DNA of 64,000 bases from Candidatus Sulfotelmatobacter sp. GTDB taxonomy: Bacteria > Vulcanimicrobiota > Vulcanimicrobiia > Vulcanimicrobiales > Vulcanimicrobiaceae. The stretch lies in contig DATJRY010000020.1 in NCBI GenBank assembly GCA_035504415.1, forward strand, positions 21,355 to 85,354, given 5' to 3'. A program made the translations under genes and the position numbers. How positions within the stretch are numbered: position 1 is the first letter of the stretch; each line of letters opens with the position of its first letter. Of the stretch, positions 41,931 to 50,589 are shown piece after piece. A model generated the notes under the pieces. That model worked only from the letters and a program-made list of their open reading frames with translations. It was not told the DNA's origin and ran no database searches.

Positions 41931-43564
41931 GGGTGGACCCTCTTGAGCTGCAGCTTGCGGCCGTGGTTCTCCACGGTCAACGAGCCCTGGGTGAACTGGA
42001 ACATCAGTGTCGAGACGTCGGCGTTGGTGTCCGTTGCCGTGACGGCGCACCCGGACGTCGGCGGCGCGTTGGGCTGCACGAAGAACGCGAACTGCGGGCT
42101 CGGGGTCGCGCTGGTCGTCTGGAGACTGCTCGGACTCGTCGTCGGCGGCGCGGTCCCGGCCGGCAACGGCGAGGGGCTCGCGGTGCCGACGATGCCGACC
42201 AGCCCGATGTCCGCGGCGCAGTTCGTCGCGTCGAGCGAGATCGTCTGGCCGGAGACGAGCGCGCTCGTATCGACCTGGAAGTCGTACTCGGTCCACGGGA
42301 GCAGCGGATTCCAGCCGGCCTGGAACGTCGCGTCGCCGTTCGCCTCGTACGAAGGTTGGAAACCCTCGTAGTCCTGATAGTCGTCCCACACCATCGGGAT
42401 CGGGGTGGGCGACGCCGTCGGCGTCGGCGTCGGCGCCGGCGTCACGTTCGGCCAGATGACGTACACGATGGTGCCGGTCTGCGGCGTCTCGCCGATCGAC
42501 GCGGTCACCTGGATATCGGCCTCGTTCGCCGTGTTGCCGATCGGCGCGGCGACGACCACGTCCGCCGGTGACTCGACGTTGACCGTCGGGCTCCCCAGCG
42601 AGCTCGAAGCCGAGGTCACGCCGCCCTGCGGAAACGCGTAGGTCGCCGTCAGCTGCAGGAGGGACTCGGGCGCGGGTGTCGGCGTGGGCGTCGGCGTCGG
42701 GCCTTCCGGATAGGGGTGCAGCACCGGCCCGCCGGCCGCCTTGCGGTGCGTCGAGGTGATCTGGACGGTCCCGTACGCGATCGTCAGCGTGACCGGCGTC
42801 GTGAACGTGTCCGGCGTGATGATCTGGTTGCCCGCGTTGTCGAGCGCCACGACGAAGATTCGCGCGCTTTGCGGAATCGATCCGTCGCCCTCGCCGGCGC
42901 AGTCCGCCAGCGGGATATCGGGCAACGCCGACAGGCAGCCGATCTCGGCGGTGGCCTCCGGCCCGAACGGTCCGGTCGTCGTCGTGTCGTCGGTCGCGAT
43001 GTAGACGCTGGTGATCGGGCCGGCCAGTGAGAGCTGCGCGGTGTTGGTCGCGTTGTTCTGCACGTTGAGGTAGGTCGCGCCGCTGCCGATGTGCGTGCCG
43101 CTGCCGTCGGTCGACGCGTAGACGTTGGCGAGGTAGATGTCCTCTCCGAGCGGGGCGCTGATCTGGAAGGTGCAGGTGATGGGCGTCGTCTCGCCGTCCC
43201 CGGTGCAGCCCGGCGCGCCCGCCATCAGCGAGTACGCCGGGGTCGTCGAGCCCGGCGTGACGCTGGCGTTCGAGGTCTCGAGCAGCGTGAACGTGATCGA
43301 TTGCGTCCCGGCCGGTACCGTTTTGGGCGTCCGCACGTTGGCGCGCGCCGCGCGCCACTTCGCCGCGGACGACGACGACGCGAGCGGGACGGTGATCTGG
43401 AACGACGCCTTCGCATAGCCCGCCGGCGCGCTGGTCGGCGCGCTGGTGGGCGCCGACGTACCGGGTGCGGTGGGCGGCCGAACCGCGCCTCCACCCCCGC
43501 CTCCACCGCCACATGCGGCGAGCACGGCGACGATGCCGAGAATAGCAAACCGGCGTCGGAACAT
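41927..43564 (-). CDS. Large lipoprotein of the RTPK-domain family
   Basis: 545 aa, GAGG five bases before the ATG. Lipobox LAAC with C18 followed by a Gly run, then a Pro/Ser/Thr linker. The domain at ~50-215 (ASFQITVPLAS, VRTPKTVPAGTQSITF, ISAPLGEDIYLANVYAS) is clearly related to the one in the 643-aa lipoprotein at 57315. Two PTPTPTP-type linkers separate further beta domains. Surface or periplasmic, function unknown. Confidence 0.78.
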   Translation of the reverse strand: MFRRRFAILGIVAVLAACGGGGGGGGAVRPPTAPGTSAPTSAPTSAPAGYAKASFQITVPLASSSSAAKWRAARANVRTPKTVPAGTQSITFTLLETSNASVTPGSTTPAYSLMAGAPGCTGDGETTPITCTFQISAPLGEDIYLANVYASTDGSGTHIGSGATYLNVQNNATNTAQLSLAGPITSVYIATDDTTTTGPFGPEATAEIGCLSALPDIPLADCAGEGDGSIPQSARIFVVALDNAGNQIITPDTFTTPVTLTIAYGTVQITSTHRKAAGGPVLHPYPEGPTPTPTPTPAPESLLQLTATYAFPQGGVTSASSSLGSPTVNVESPADVVVAAPIGNTANEADIQVTASIGETPQTGTIVYVIWPNVTPAPTPTPTASPTPIPMVWDDYQDYEGFQPSYEANGDATFQAGWNPLLPWTEYDFQVDTSALVSGQTISLDATNCAADIGLVGIVGTASPSPLPAGTAPPTTSPSSLQTTSATPSPQFAFFVQPNAPPTSGCAVTATDTNADVSTLMFQFTQGSLTVENHGRKLQLKRVHP

Positions 43565-43690
43565 GACGACCTCTGTGTTGAACCGTTCTTTTGGGGTGCG
43601 AACGCCCGCTCGTACCGCTGGTCGCGATGTACCACGAGCCAGGGCTCGGTACCTGTGGCAGCCGAAGCGTGCACGGTGACCGCGCCGCCG

Positions 43691-43930
43691 ATGCGCCGCT
43701 GGCAAAACCTGCTCGCTCTCTTTGCTGTGCTGCTCGCGTCGGCTGCTCTCCTGCCTCTACGGCCAGGCGTCCGGCTCGGCTTCGTCGCCGCGGCGGTCGG
43801 GGTGATCGTCGCCGTGCTCGTCTCGCGGCTGCGCGCTCATCAGCCGAGCGGGCGCCGGCCGAGCGGCCCCGACGTCTACGACCGGATCGCGAAGATCCGC
43901 GCCGAGCGCGAACGCCGCCGACACCACTGA
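43691..43930 (+). CDS. Small two-helix membrane protein
   Basis: 79 aa from ATG 43691 (GTG 43676 possible). Two hydrophobic segments (~6-24 and ~29-45) and a basic cytoplasmic-looking tail with DVYDRIAKIRAERERRRHH. Not recognised. Stands alone between the lipoprotein operon (divergent) and marC (convergent). Confidence 0.55.
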   Translation: MRRWQNLLALFAVLLASAALLPLRPGVRLGFVAAAVGVIVAVLVSRLRAHQPSGRRPSGPDVYDRIAKIRAERERRRHH

Positions 43931-43957
43931 AACGAGCTGCCGCGCCGCGCGCGGCGT

Positions 43958-44638
43958 TCAGAAACGGGGCACGACGAACAGCGTGCGCGCGCCGTCGACC
44001 GCGATCTGCACGCCGATGCACAGCAAGATGAAGGCCGAAAGGCGCAGCAGGACGTTGACGCCGCTGTCGCCCAACCGGCGCAAGATCGTCTCGGCGTAGC
44101 GGTAGCAGAGGTAGATGACGATGGCCGTCGCGGCGACGCCGAGGATGCCGCCCAGCTCCTCGAGCAGCGCGGCCCGGCTGCGCAGCACGTCGCTGACGCT
44201 GCTCCCGATCGTCAGCATCACCGCGATCGATCCGGGCCCGACCGTCAGCGGCAGCGTGAGCGGATAGAACGCGCCGCTCATCACCGCCGCGACCGACGCC
44301 GCCGGCGCGCGGTTCTCCGGATCGTCCTGCCCTTGGTTCAACAAGCGCCAACCGGTGGCGGCGACGACGATGCCGCCGGCGATCTGCACCGCCGGCAGAC
44401 TGAGCCCGAAGAAGCGCAGCACCAGCGAGCCCGCGACCAGCGAGACCAGCGCGAGCGCGAAGCTGTTGTACGCCACCCGGCGCGCCAACTTCGCGCGCGT
44501 CGCATCGTCGGTGCCGCTCGTGTAGCGCAAGAAGATCGGCGCCATCCCGAGCGGGTTGACCACCGGGAACAGCGCCAGGACCACGAACAGAAAGCCGTGT
44601 ACGAACGGCCCGGACAGAAACGCGTGCACCGAGCTCAT
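43958..44638 (-). CDS. MarC-family integral membrane protein
   Basis: 226 aa, ATG overlapping the ligase stop (ATGA). Six hydrophobic segments with the MarC marks FPVVNPLGMAPIF near the N-terminus and PLTLPLTVGPGSIAVML in the middle. The family's transport function is unsettled despite its old link to antibiotic resistance. Coupled to the DNA ligase gene. Confidence 0.92.
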   Translation of the reverse strand: MSSVHAFLSGPFVHGFLFVVLALFPVVNPLGMAPIFLRYTSGTDDATRAKLARRVAYNSFALALVSLVAGSLVLRFFGLSLPAVQIAGGIVVAATGWRLLNQGQDDPENRAPAASVAAVMSGAFYPLTLPLTVGPGSIAVMLTIGSSVSDVLRSRAALLEELGGILGVAATAIVIYLCYRYAETILRRLGDSGVNVLLRLSAFILLCIGVQIAVDGARTLFVVPRF

Positions 44639-46350
44639 GAGCCCGCTCGCTCTTCGCCGGCTTCGCGGGCCAGCATCTCGGCGTAGATCTCGGCGACGCG
44701 GGCCAGGGTGTCGGCGTCGGCCGGGGTCTTGTCGGGGCGTAAGCGGACGATGCGCGGGAAGCGCAGCGCATAGCCGCCGGCGTGCAGCCGGCTCTGTTGC
44801 ACGACGTCGAACGCGATCTCGACGACGAGCTCCGGCTCGACCACGATCTCGCGCCGCCGCAATCCCAGCCGCGCGTAGGCCCGGCGCGCGTCGTCGGGCG
44901 GAAGACGATGGGTCTCGAACCAGGCCGTCTGCTCGGCGATCTCGACGTCGGTCAGCCCGCTGTACGCTTTGCCGATGACCATCAGCGCGTCGCCGTTGCG
45001 CACGGCGAAGGTGTAGTCGGAGAGCACGTGCGCGCGCTTGCCGTGGCCCCACTCGACGGCCACGACGACGCAGTCGAGCGTCGCCAGCTCGCGCTTGAGC
45101 TTGAGCCACGAGGTTCCGCGCCGGCCGGGGGTGTACGGCGCGTCTTCTCGCTTGAACACCAGCCCTTCGTTGCCGCGCGCCCGCGCCTGGGCGAAGTGCT
45201 CGTGCACGACCGCCGCGTCGGAGGACGTCAACGCGCCGGCCGGGGCGAGCGCCAACGCGTCGGGCGCGCCGTGAAGCAGCGTCTCGAGCCGCACCCGCCG
45301 CTCGGCCAGCGGCGACTCGAGCACGAAGTCGTCCGCGTGCGCGAGCAAGTCGAAGGCGACGAAGCGCACCGGCACCTCGCGCAGCAGCTCCGGCTCGACG
45401 GTCTTGCGCTGCAGGCGCGGCTGGAGGGCGCGGAACGGCAGCACGCGACCTTCGCGCACCGCGACCAGCTCGCCGTCGAGCACGCAGCGCTCGGGCAGCG
45501 CGCGCAGCGCCGCGACGACCTCGGGATAGGCGTCGGCGACGTCGTTGAGGGTGCGGGAGAAGAGGGAGACGCGTTCGGGCGTGACGTGCGCTTGCGCCCG
45601 CACGCCGTCGTACTTGTCCTCGACGCGCCAGCCCGCGCCGGCCAGCGCTTCGTAGGCGGAGCCGTACGCCAAAGGCGTCGCCAGCATGAACGCGACCGGC
45701 GTGTGGTACGCCAGCGTCACCTCTTCGAGCGCGTCGCCTTTGGCGGCCAGCGCGACGACGCCGACGTCGCCCGCCGCGCTGGCCGCACGCCGGACCTCGC
45801 GCGGATCGCGCGCGAACGCCAGCGCGATCGCGTCGAGGACGAGCCCTTCGCGCAGCCCGATGCGCAACTCGCCGGTGAGGATCTTCACCACGTACGTTGC
45901 TTCGAGCGGATCGGTGCAGGCGCCGAAGATGCGCTCGCACAGGATGCGCCGCCGCTTTTGCGCCTGCTTCCCGCGGGCGGCCGCGATCTCGTCGAGCAGC
46001 GCGCCCAGCCGGGCCGGCGTCAGCTCCTCGTCGCGAAAGAGGCCCAGGTCCACGGCCGGCTGCACGAACGGGCCCAGGGCGGCGCCGAGGTCGCCGCTGG
46101 CCCGGTAGGCGGCCGAGAGCGCGGCCGGATCGACGCCCCAGGTCGCGGTCGCCGCCTCGACGATGGTCGCGCCGCCGACGGCCAAGCTGCGCGCGTCGCG
46201 CTGCGGAAACGGGTTGCCGGTGAAGAAGCGCGCGGCCGGCGCGAGGTCGGCGTCGGCGAGCCCGCGCAGGTACTCGGCGACCAGCGCGATCTTCTCGAGC
46301 TTGCCCGCGGTCGCGGCGATGGCGGCGCAGGTGCGCGCGAACGCGATCAC
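44635..46350 (-). CDS. ATP-dependent DNA ligase
   Basis: 571 aa, GTG start. Three-part ligase: N-terminal helical DNA-binding domain (~1-215, with GELRIGLREGLVLDA), adenylation domain with AMP-lysine K246 in EDKYDGVRAQ, motif III-like VAFDLLA, motif IV EGLVFKR and motif V SWLKLKREL, then an OB fold. This is the LigB/archaeal-like type that supplements the NAD-dependent LigA; usually a repair role. No Ku or polymerase domain is present. Start is 12 bp from divergent lysE. Confidence 0.93.
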   Translation of the reverse strand: MIAFARTCAAIAATAGKLEKIALVAEYLRGLADADLAPAARFFTGNPFPQRDARSLAVGGATIVEAATATWGVDPAALSAAYRASGDLGAALGPFVQPAVDLGLFRDEELTPARLGALLDEIAAARGKQAQKRRRILCERIFGACTDPLEATYVVKILTGELRIGLREGLVLDAIALAFARDPREVRRAASAAGDVGVVALAAKGDALEEVTLAYHTPVAFMLATPLAYGSAYEALAGAGWRVEDKYDGVRAQAHVTPERVSLFSRTLNDVADAYPEVVAALRALPERCVLDGELVAVREGRVLPFRALQPRLQRKTVEPELLREVPVRFVAFDLLAHADDFVLESPLAERRVRLETLLHGAPDALALAPAGALTSSDAAVVHEHFAQARARGNEGLVFKREDAPYTPGRRGTSWLKLKRELATLDCVVVAVEWGHGKRAHVLSDYTFAVRNGDALMVIGKAYSGLTDVEIAEQTAWFETHRLPPDDARRAYARLGLRRREIVVEPELVVEIAFDVVQQSRLHAGGYALRFPRIVRLRPDKTPADADTLARVAEIYAEMLAREAGEERAGS

Positions 46351-46362
46351 AGAGTGGGGCGA

Positions 46363-46974
46363 ATGATCGACGGCAAGGTCTGGCTGACGTTCGCGCTCCT
46401 GGAGACGGCCCTCTGTCTCATTCCGGGGCCGGCCGTGCTGCTGACCGTCGGGACGGCGCTGCGACGCGGGGCGGCCGCGGCGCTCGCGGCCGCGCTCGGG
46501 ATCGTCGCCGGCAACACGATCTACTTCGTCCTCTCGGCGCTGGGGCTGAGCGCGGTGCTGGCTTCGTCGGCGGCGCTGTTCGAGACGGTCAAGATCGCCG
46601 GCGCGCTCTACCTCGCCTATCTGGGCGTGCGCGCGCTGTCGACGCGCGTCGCCGACGCGCCGGCGGACGTGCCGAGCGCGGCCAGCGGGTTCGCCGGCGG
46701 CCTGGTGACGCAGCTGGCGAACCCCAAGGCGATCGTCTTCTTCGTGGCGCTCTTGCCGCAGTTCGTCGACGTGCATCGCGCGGCGGCGCCGCAGATCGCG
46801 CTGCTCGGGCTGACCTCGCAGACGATCGAGCTGGTCGTGCTCGCGCTCTACGCCGCGGCGGGCGGCGCGGCGCGCCGCGCGGTCGGCTCGCCGGCCCTGC
46901 TGACATGGACCGAACGCGCCGGCGGCGCCTTCCTGATCGCGGTCGCCGCGCGGCTCGTCGCCCAGCGGGCCTAA
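46363..46974 (+). CDS. LysE/RhtB-family exporter
   Basis: 203 aa. Five or six hydrophobic segments with family marks LCLIPGPAVLLTVGTALRRG, LKIAG-like VKIAGALYLAYLGVRAL and GGLVTQLANPKAIVFFVALLPQF split over the usual positions. Exports an amino acid or analogue. Its TAA overlaps the convergent Uma2 stop (CTAA). Confidence 0.9.
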   Translation: MIDGKVWLTFALLETALCLIPGPAVLLTVGTALRRGAAAALAAALGIVAGNTIYFVLSALGLSAVLASSAALFETVKIAGALYLAYLGVRALSTRVADAPADVPSAASGFAGGLVTQLANPKAIVFFVALLPQFVDVHRAAAPQIALLGLTSQTIELVVLALYAAAGGAARRAVGSPALLTWTERAGGAFLIAVAARLVAQRA

Positions 46975-47525
46975 TCGCGCGGCGGCCGCAACGTCGATGC
47001 GCCCAGCAGCTCGTCGACGCTCGGTGCGAAGCCGGGCAACGCGGCATGCTCGAGCCTCTCCGGGCCGCGCAACGTGCGCGCGCCCATGCCGTCGTGGACC
47101 GTCAGCGTGCGCGCGAACGGGTCGAGAATCGCGACCAGGCCGGCACCGGCGGCGAGGTAGACGCGCGTCTTCTCGGCCATCAGCCGGCGCCGGTTACCGG
47201 GCGAGAGGATCTCGAACGCCGCATCGGGCGCGATGGTCGGCTCTTCGGCCGCATCGTATGCGTCGGCGGCCAGACGGGCGAACGAGAGATACGCGACGTC
47301 GGGAACGAGCGGGCGCCGGGCCTCGCCGGGCGGCGCCAAGCGAAAGCGCCACTCGGGGCCGACGCGCCCGCGGCCGTCCGCCCAGGCGCTGAGCAGCGCG
47401 GTGAGCCGTCCCTGCAGCGCCGCGTGGGTATATTTCGGGCTCACCTTCTGCACGGCGCGGCCGCCGATCCACTCCAGGGCCGGCTTCCGCTCCGGTAAGA
47501 CGATCTCGTCGAGCTCGGCGCGCAT
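46971..47525 (-). CDS. Uma2-family putative endonuclease (DUF820)
   Basis: 184 aa from ATG 47525. PD-(D/E)XK-like fold characteristic of Uma2: LEWIGGRAVQKVSPKYTHA near the start, LVPDVAYLS for the Asp, FEILSPGN for the Glu and AEKTRVYLAAG with the Lys-bearing helix. Family function is not established; often in many genomic copies. No partner gene is apparent. Confidence 0.88.
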   Translation of the reverse strand: MRAELDEIVLPERKPALEWIGGRAVQKVSPKYTHAALQGRLTALLSAWADGRGRVGPEWRFRLAPPGEARRPLVPDVAYLSFARLAADAYDAAEEPTIAPDAAFEILSPGNRRRLMAEKTRVYLAAGAGLVAILDPFARTLTVHDGMGARTLRGPERLEHAALPGFAPSVDELLGASTLRPPRD

Positions 47526-47607
47526 CTCACGCCACCCTATCACGCGATTCCGCTGGACGACAAGGTCGCCGACAGGGACGCGCGCGTTCGAGACGGTAGG
47601 CGGCGAG

Positions 47608-47886
47608 GTGATCACCGCGGTCGTCCTGATGAACGTCGAGCCGGGTCGCGTGCGCTCGCTCGCCGAGGAGCTGCTCGCGATCGACGGCGTGACCGAGTGC
47701 TACAGCGTCGCCGGTCCGTACGATCTGGTCGCGATCGTGCGCGTGCGCCAGCACGACGAGCTGAGCGATCTGGTCACCGAACGGATCGCCTCGCACGCCG
47801 GGATCACCGCGACCGAGACGCTGATCGCGTTCCGCGCCTTCGCCAAGCGCGACCTCGGCATGCTCTGGGACGTCGGCACCGAGTAG
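47608..47886 (+). CDS. Stand-alone Lrp/AsnC ligand-binding (RAM) domain protein
   Basis: 92 aa, GTG start. A single RAM fold (ITAVVLMNVEPGRV, ECYSVAGPYDLVAIVRV, LIAFRAFAKRDLG) with no helix-turn-helix. Such stand-alone domains bind amino acids and assemble with or modulate Lrp-type regulators. Its TAG stop is the first codon of repeat copy 2; the dehalogenase gene follows 60 bp later. Confidence 0.92.
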   Translation: MITAVVLMNVEPGRVRSLAEELLAIDGVTECYSVAGPYDLVAIVRVRQHDELSDLVTERIASHAGITATETLIAFRAFAKRDLGMLWDVGTE

Positions 47887-47936
47887 TGGCTTGCGCTGCG
47901 CGCAACCCGTCGCGTTCGGGCTTCGCCCGATCCGCC
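47884..47936 (+). repeat. Two-hairpin dispersed repeat, copy 2
   Basis: Begins with the TAG stop of the RAM-domain gene. Hairpin A: GGCTTGCGC with GCGCAACCC (8 of 9 pairs); hairpin B: TCGGGC with GCCCGA around TTC. Compared with copy 1 the C-G pair in stem A has become G-C, so pairing is kept while sequence changes. Confidence 0.78.
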
Positions 47937-47946
47937 TATAAGAAAT

Positions 47947-48813
47947 ATGTTTAACGGCTTCGTCCTCGAGCGCGTCGACACGGGCGAGGCGCAGATTCGC
48001 GTGCGCCGCGGCGGCGCGGGGCCGCCGCTCTTGCTGCTGCACGGGCATCCGCAGACGCACGTGATGTGGCACCGCGTCGCGCCCGAGCTGGCGCGCGAGT
48101 TCACCGTCGTCGCGATGGACTTGCGCGGCTACGGCGAGAGCTCGAAGCCGCCGACGACCGACGACCACGAGCCGTACTCGAAACGCGCGATGGCGCGCGA
48201 CGCCGTCGCCGTGATGCGCCACTACGGCTTCGAGCGCTTCGCGCTGGCCGGACACGACCGCGGCGGCCGCGTCGCCTACCGGCTCGCGCTCGATCATCCG
48301 CGGCGCGTGACGCGGCTGGCGGTGCTCGACATCCTGCCGACCTACGAGCACTTCGCGCGCGCCGACATGGATTTCGGCCTGGGCTACTGGCACTGGTTCT
48401 TCCTGGCGCAGCCGGCGCCGTTTCCCGAGAACGTGATCGGCGCCGATCCCGATCGGTTCTTCTTGGGCCGGCCCAATCGCCCGAACGTGTTCGCGGACGA
48501 GGCGCTCGCGGATTACCTGCGCTGCTACCGCAACCCCGCGACGATCCACGCCGCGTGCGAGGACTATCGCGCGGCCGCCACCTACGACTACGCGATCGAC
48601 GCGGGCGACAAGAGCGCCGGCCGGCGCATCGCGGCTCCGCTGTTGGCGCTGTGGGCCGCGCGTGGGCAAGTCGGCGCGTGGTACGACGTCCTGACCGTGT
48701 GGCGCGAGTGGGCGGACGACGTGCGCGGCGGTCCGATCGACGCCGGGCACTTCATGGCCGAGGAGGCGCCGGAGTCGACGCTGGCCGCGTTGCGCGACTT
48801 CTTCGCGGTGTGA
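47947..48813 (+). CDS. Alpha/beta hydrolase, haloacetate (fluoroacetate) dehalogenase-like
   Basis: 288 aa. LLLLHGHPQTHVMWH forms the oxyanion region and LAGHDRGGRVAY carries nucleophile D104, an Asp instead of Ser, as in haloacetate dehalogenases. GYWHWFFLAQPAPFPE includes the His-Trp pair that binds the halide in that group, and DAGHFMAEEAPE the catalytic His. Together these favour hydrolytic removal of halide from a haloacetate, though epoxide hydrolases share the Asp nucleophile. Confidence 0.85.
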   Translation: MFNGFVLERVDTGEAQIRVRRGGAGPPLLLLHGHPQTHVMWHRVAPELAREFTVVAMDLRGYGESSKPPTTDDHEPYSKRAMARDAVAVMRHYGFERFALAGHDRGGRVAYRLALDHPRRVTRLAVLDILPTYEHFARADMDFGLGYWHWFFLAQPAPFPENVIGADPDRFFLGRPNRPNVFADEALADYLRCYRNPATIHAACEDYRAAATYDYAIDAGDKSAGRRIAAPLLALWAARGQVGAWYDVLTVWREWADDVRGGPIDAGHFMAEEAPESTLAALRDFFAV

Positions 48814-48902
48814 GCGGCGGCGGCTGCGGTCGGGCAGGGTGGCCGCGCGGCCGGGCGCAAGAAAGCGCCACCCCCACCGCCCACGTTCATTGGAGGCTGC
48901 GA

Positions 48903-49460
48903 ATGCGCATCCTGATCGCCCCCGTGCTCGTGCTGGCCCTGGCGGGGCCGGCGTTCGCCTCACCGACCGACGACGTCCGCGTCGCCCTCATGAAACTCTC
49001 GCAGGCGACCTCGTATCACATGGACATCAGCGCCGGGGGCAAGACGATGCAAGTCGACATCGTGCAGCCCGGCAAGATGCACATAACGATGGGCCCGACG
49101 CAGATGATCCGCGTCGGCGACGCGACGTGGGTGTTCGTCAACGGACACTGGATGACGATTCCGGCGATGGCGGCCGGGCGCGCGGGCGACGCGTTCGCCG
49201 CGGCCGGTGCGCCGCAGCAGCTCACCGCGCACGCGACGCGGATCGAAGTGACGGACCTGGGAATGAAGACGGTGGACGGCGAGACCCTCCACGCGTACGG
49301 CGTCACGGATCCCGATCAGCCGCAGCACCCCTCGACCGTCTACGTCGGCGGTGACGGGCTGGTCCACCGGATGGAATCGGTCGACGCGTCGGGCCGCACG
49401 GACGCCATCAAGTTCTCCGGCTTCAACTCGCGCATCACGATCGATCCGCCGGCCTCATAG
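48903..49460 (+). CDS. Exported LolA/LppX-like protein
   Basis: 185 aa, GGAGG six bases upstream. Signal peptide (~1-20, LALAGPAFAS), then beta-strand repeats (SYHMDISAGGKTMQVDIVQP, KMHITMGPTQMIRVGDATWV). Architecture recalls the half-barrel lipid carriers LolA and LppX. Function unknown. Confidence 0.7.
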   Translation: MRILIAPVLVLALAGPAFASPTDDVRVALMKLSQATSYHMDISAGGKTMQVDIVQPGKMHITMGPTQMIRVGDATWVFVNGHWMTIPAMAAGRAGDAFAAAGAPQQLTAHATRIEVTDLGMKTVDGETLHAYGVTDPDQPQHPSTVYVGGDGLVHRMESVDASGRTDAIKFSGFNSRITIDPPAS

Positions 49461-49496
49461 CGGCCGACGCGCACCCTTTCGCCGCGCACGCGGGTT

Positions 49497-50465
49497 GTGC
49501 GCGGCGTGCGCGTCTACGACAACATCGCCGACACCTTCGGCAACACGCCGCTCGTCCGCATCCCGCGACTGAACGCCGGACTCGGCGCCGAGGTGCTGGT
49601 CAAGCTTGAGTCGTTCAATCCCGCCGGCTCGGTCAAGGACCGCATCGGCGTCGCGATGATCGAAGCGGCCGAACGCGAGGGCAAGCTGCGACCGGGCGTG
49701 ATCATCGTCGAGCCCACCAGCGGCAACACGGGGATCGCGCTGGCGTTCGTCGCGGCGGCCAAAGGGTACGGCTGCATCCTCACCATGCCGGAGACGATGA
49801 CGATCGAGCGCCGCAATCTGCTCAAAGCGTACGGCGCGCAGCTGGTGCTCACGCCGGGCACCGACGGCATGCGCGGCGCGATCGCCAAAGCGAACGAGAT
49901 CGTCGCCTCCGATCCGGGCAAGTACTTCATGCCCGGCCAGTTCGACAACCCGGCGAATCCGGAGATCCACTATCGGACGACCGGCGAGGAGATCTGGCGC
50001 GACACCGACGGCCGCGTCGACGTGCTGGTCGCGGGCGTCGGCACCGGCGGCACGATCACCGGCGCCGGCCATCTGCTCAAAGAGCGCAAGCCGTCCGTCA
50101 TCTGCGTGACGGTCGAGCCCGACACATCGTGCGTGCTCTCCGGCGGCGCGCCCGGACCGCACAAGCTGCAAGGCTTCGCGCCGGGCTTCGCGCCCGCGAT
50201 CCTCGACACGCACGTCTACTCCGAAGTGATCCAGGTCTCGTACGATCAGTCGGTCGCGGTCGCGCGGCGGCTGGCACGCGAAGAGGGCATCCTGGTCGGC
50301 ATCTCGTCGGGCGCGAACGTGTTCGCCGCGCTGCAATTGGCGGCGCGTCCGGAGTACGCCGGCAAGTTGATCGTCACCATCGGGTGCGATACCGGCGAGC
50401 GCTACCTCTCGAATCCGCTGTTTGCCGATCAGGACGCCAACGTCTACGAGCCCGCGTTCGTCTGA
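49497..50465 (+). CDS. cysK: Cysteine synthase (O-acetylserine sulfhydrylase A)
   Basis: 322 aa from GTG 49497 (GTG 49506 possible). PLP enzyme making cysteine from O-acetylserine and sulfide. PLP-lysine K47 in [10 protein letters not shown], substrate loop TSGNTGIAL, phosphate-binding [10 protein letters not shown], and the C-terminal [12 protein letters not shown] segment are all intact. No cysE or sulfate genes are adjacent. Confidence 0.96.
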   Translation: MRGVRVYDNIADTFGNTPLVRIPRLNAGLGAEVLVKLESFNPAGSVKDRIGVAMIEAAEREGKLRPGVIIVEPTSGNTGIALAFVAAAKGYGCILTMPETMTIERRNLLKAYGAQLVLTPGTDGMRGAIAKANEIVASDPGKYFMPGQFDNPANPEIHYRTTGEEIWRDTDGRVDVLVAGVGTGGTITGAGHLLKERKPSVICVTVEPDTSCVLSGGAPGPHKLQGFAPGFAPAILDTHVYSEVIQVSYDQSVAVARRLAREEGILVGISSGANVFAALQLAARPEYAGKLIVTIGCDTGERYLSNPLFADQDANVYEPAFV

Positions 50466-50518
50466 ACGATGTGCGCACGGTTGGGAGCGCTCTCTCCAAT
50501 TCCTCATCGTCCTCCAAA

Positions 50519-50534
50519 GCCGGTGTAAACCGGC
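50519..50534. promoter_or_regulatory. Short hairpin/palindrome between cysK and the next gene
   Basis: GCCGGT and ACCGGC around GTAA, 53 bp after cysK and 55 bp before the next ATG. No T-run follows. It could be a leader hairpin or operator of the exported repeat protein. Confidence 0.3.
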
Positions 50535-50589
50535 GCCGGTACCCTGGGGACGAGCCCTTCGTTTGAGGGGCGTTCGAGGACAAGCATTC

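Noticed and set aside
48838..48875. GC-palindromes (GGCCGCGCGGCC and GGCGC/GCGCC) before the LolA-like gene as an operator or terminator
   Set aside because: Short, CG-rich, no T-run; expected by chance at this base composition.
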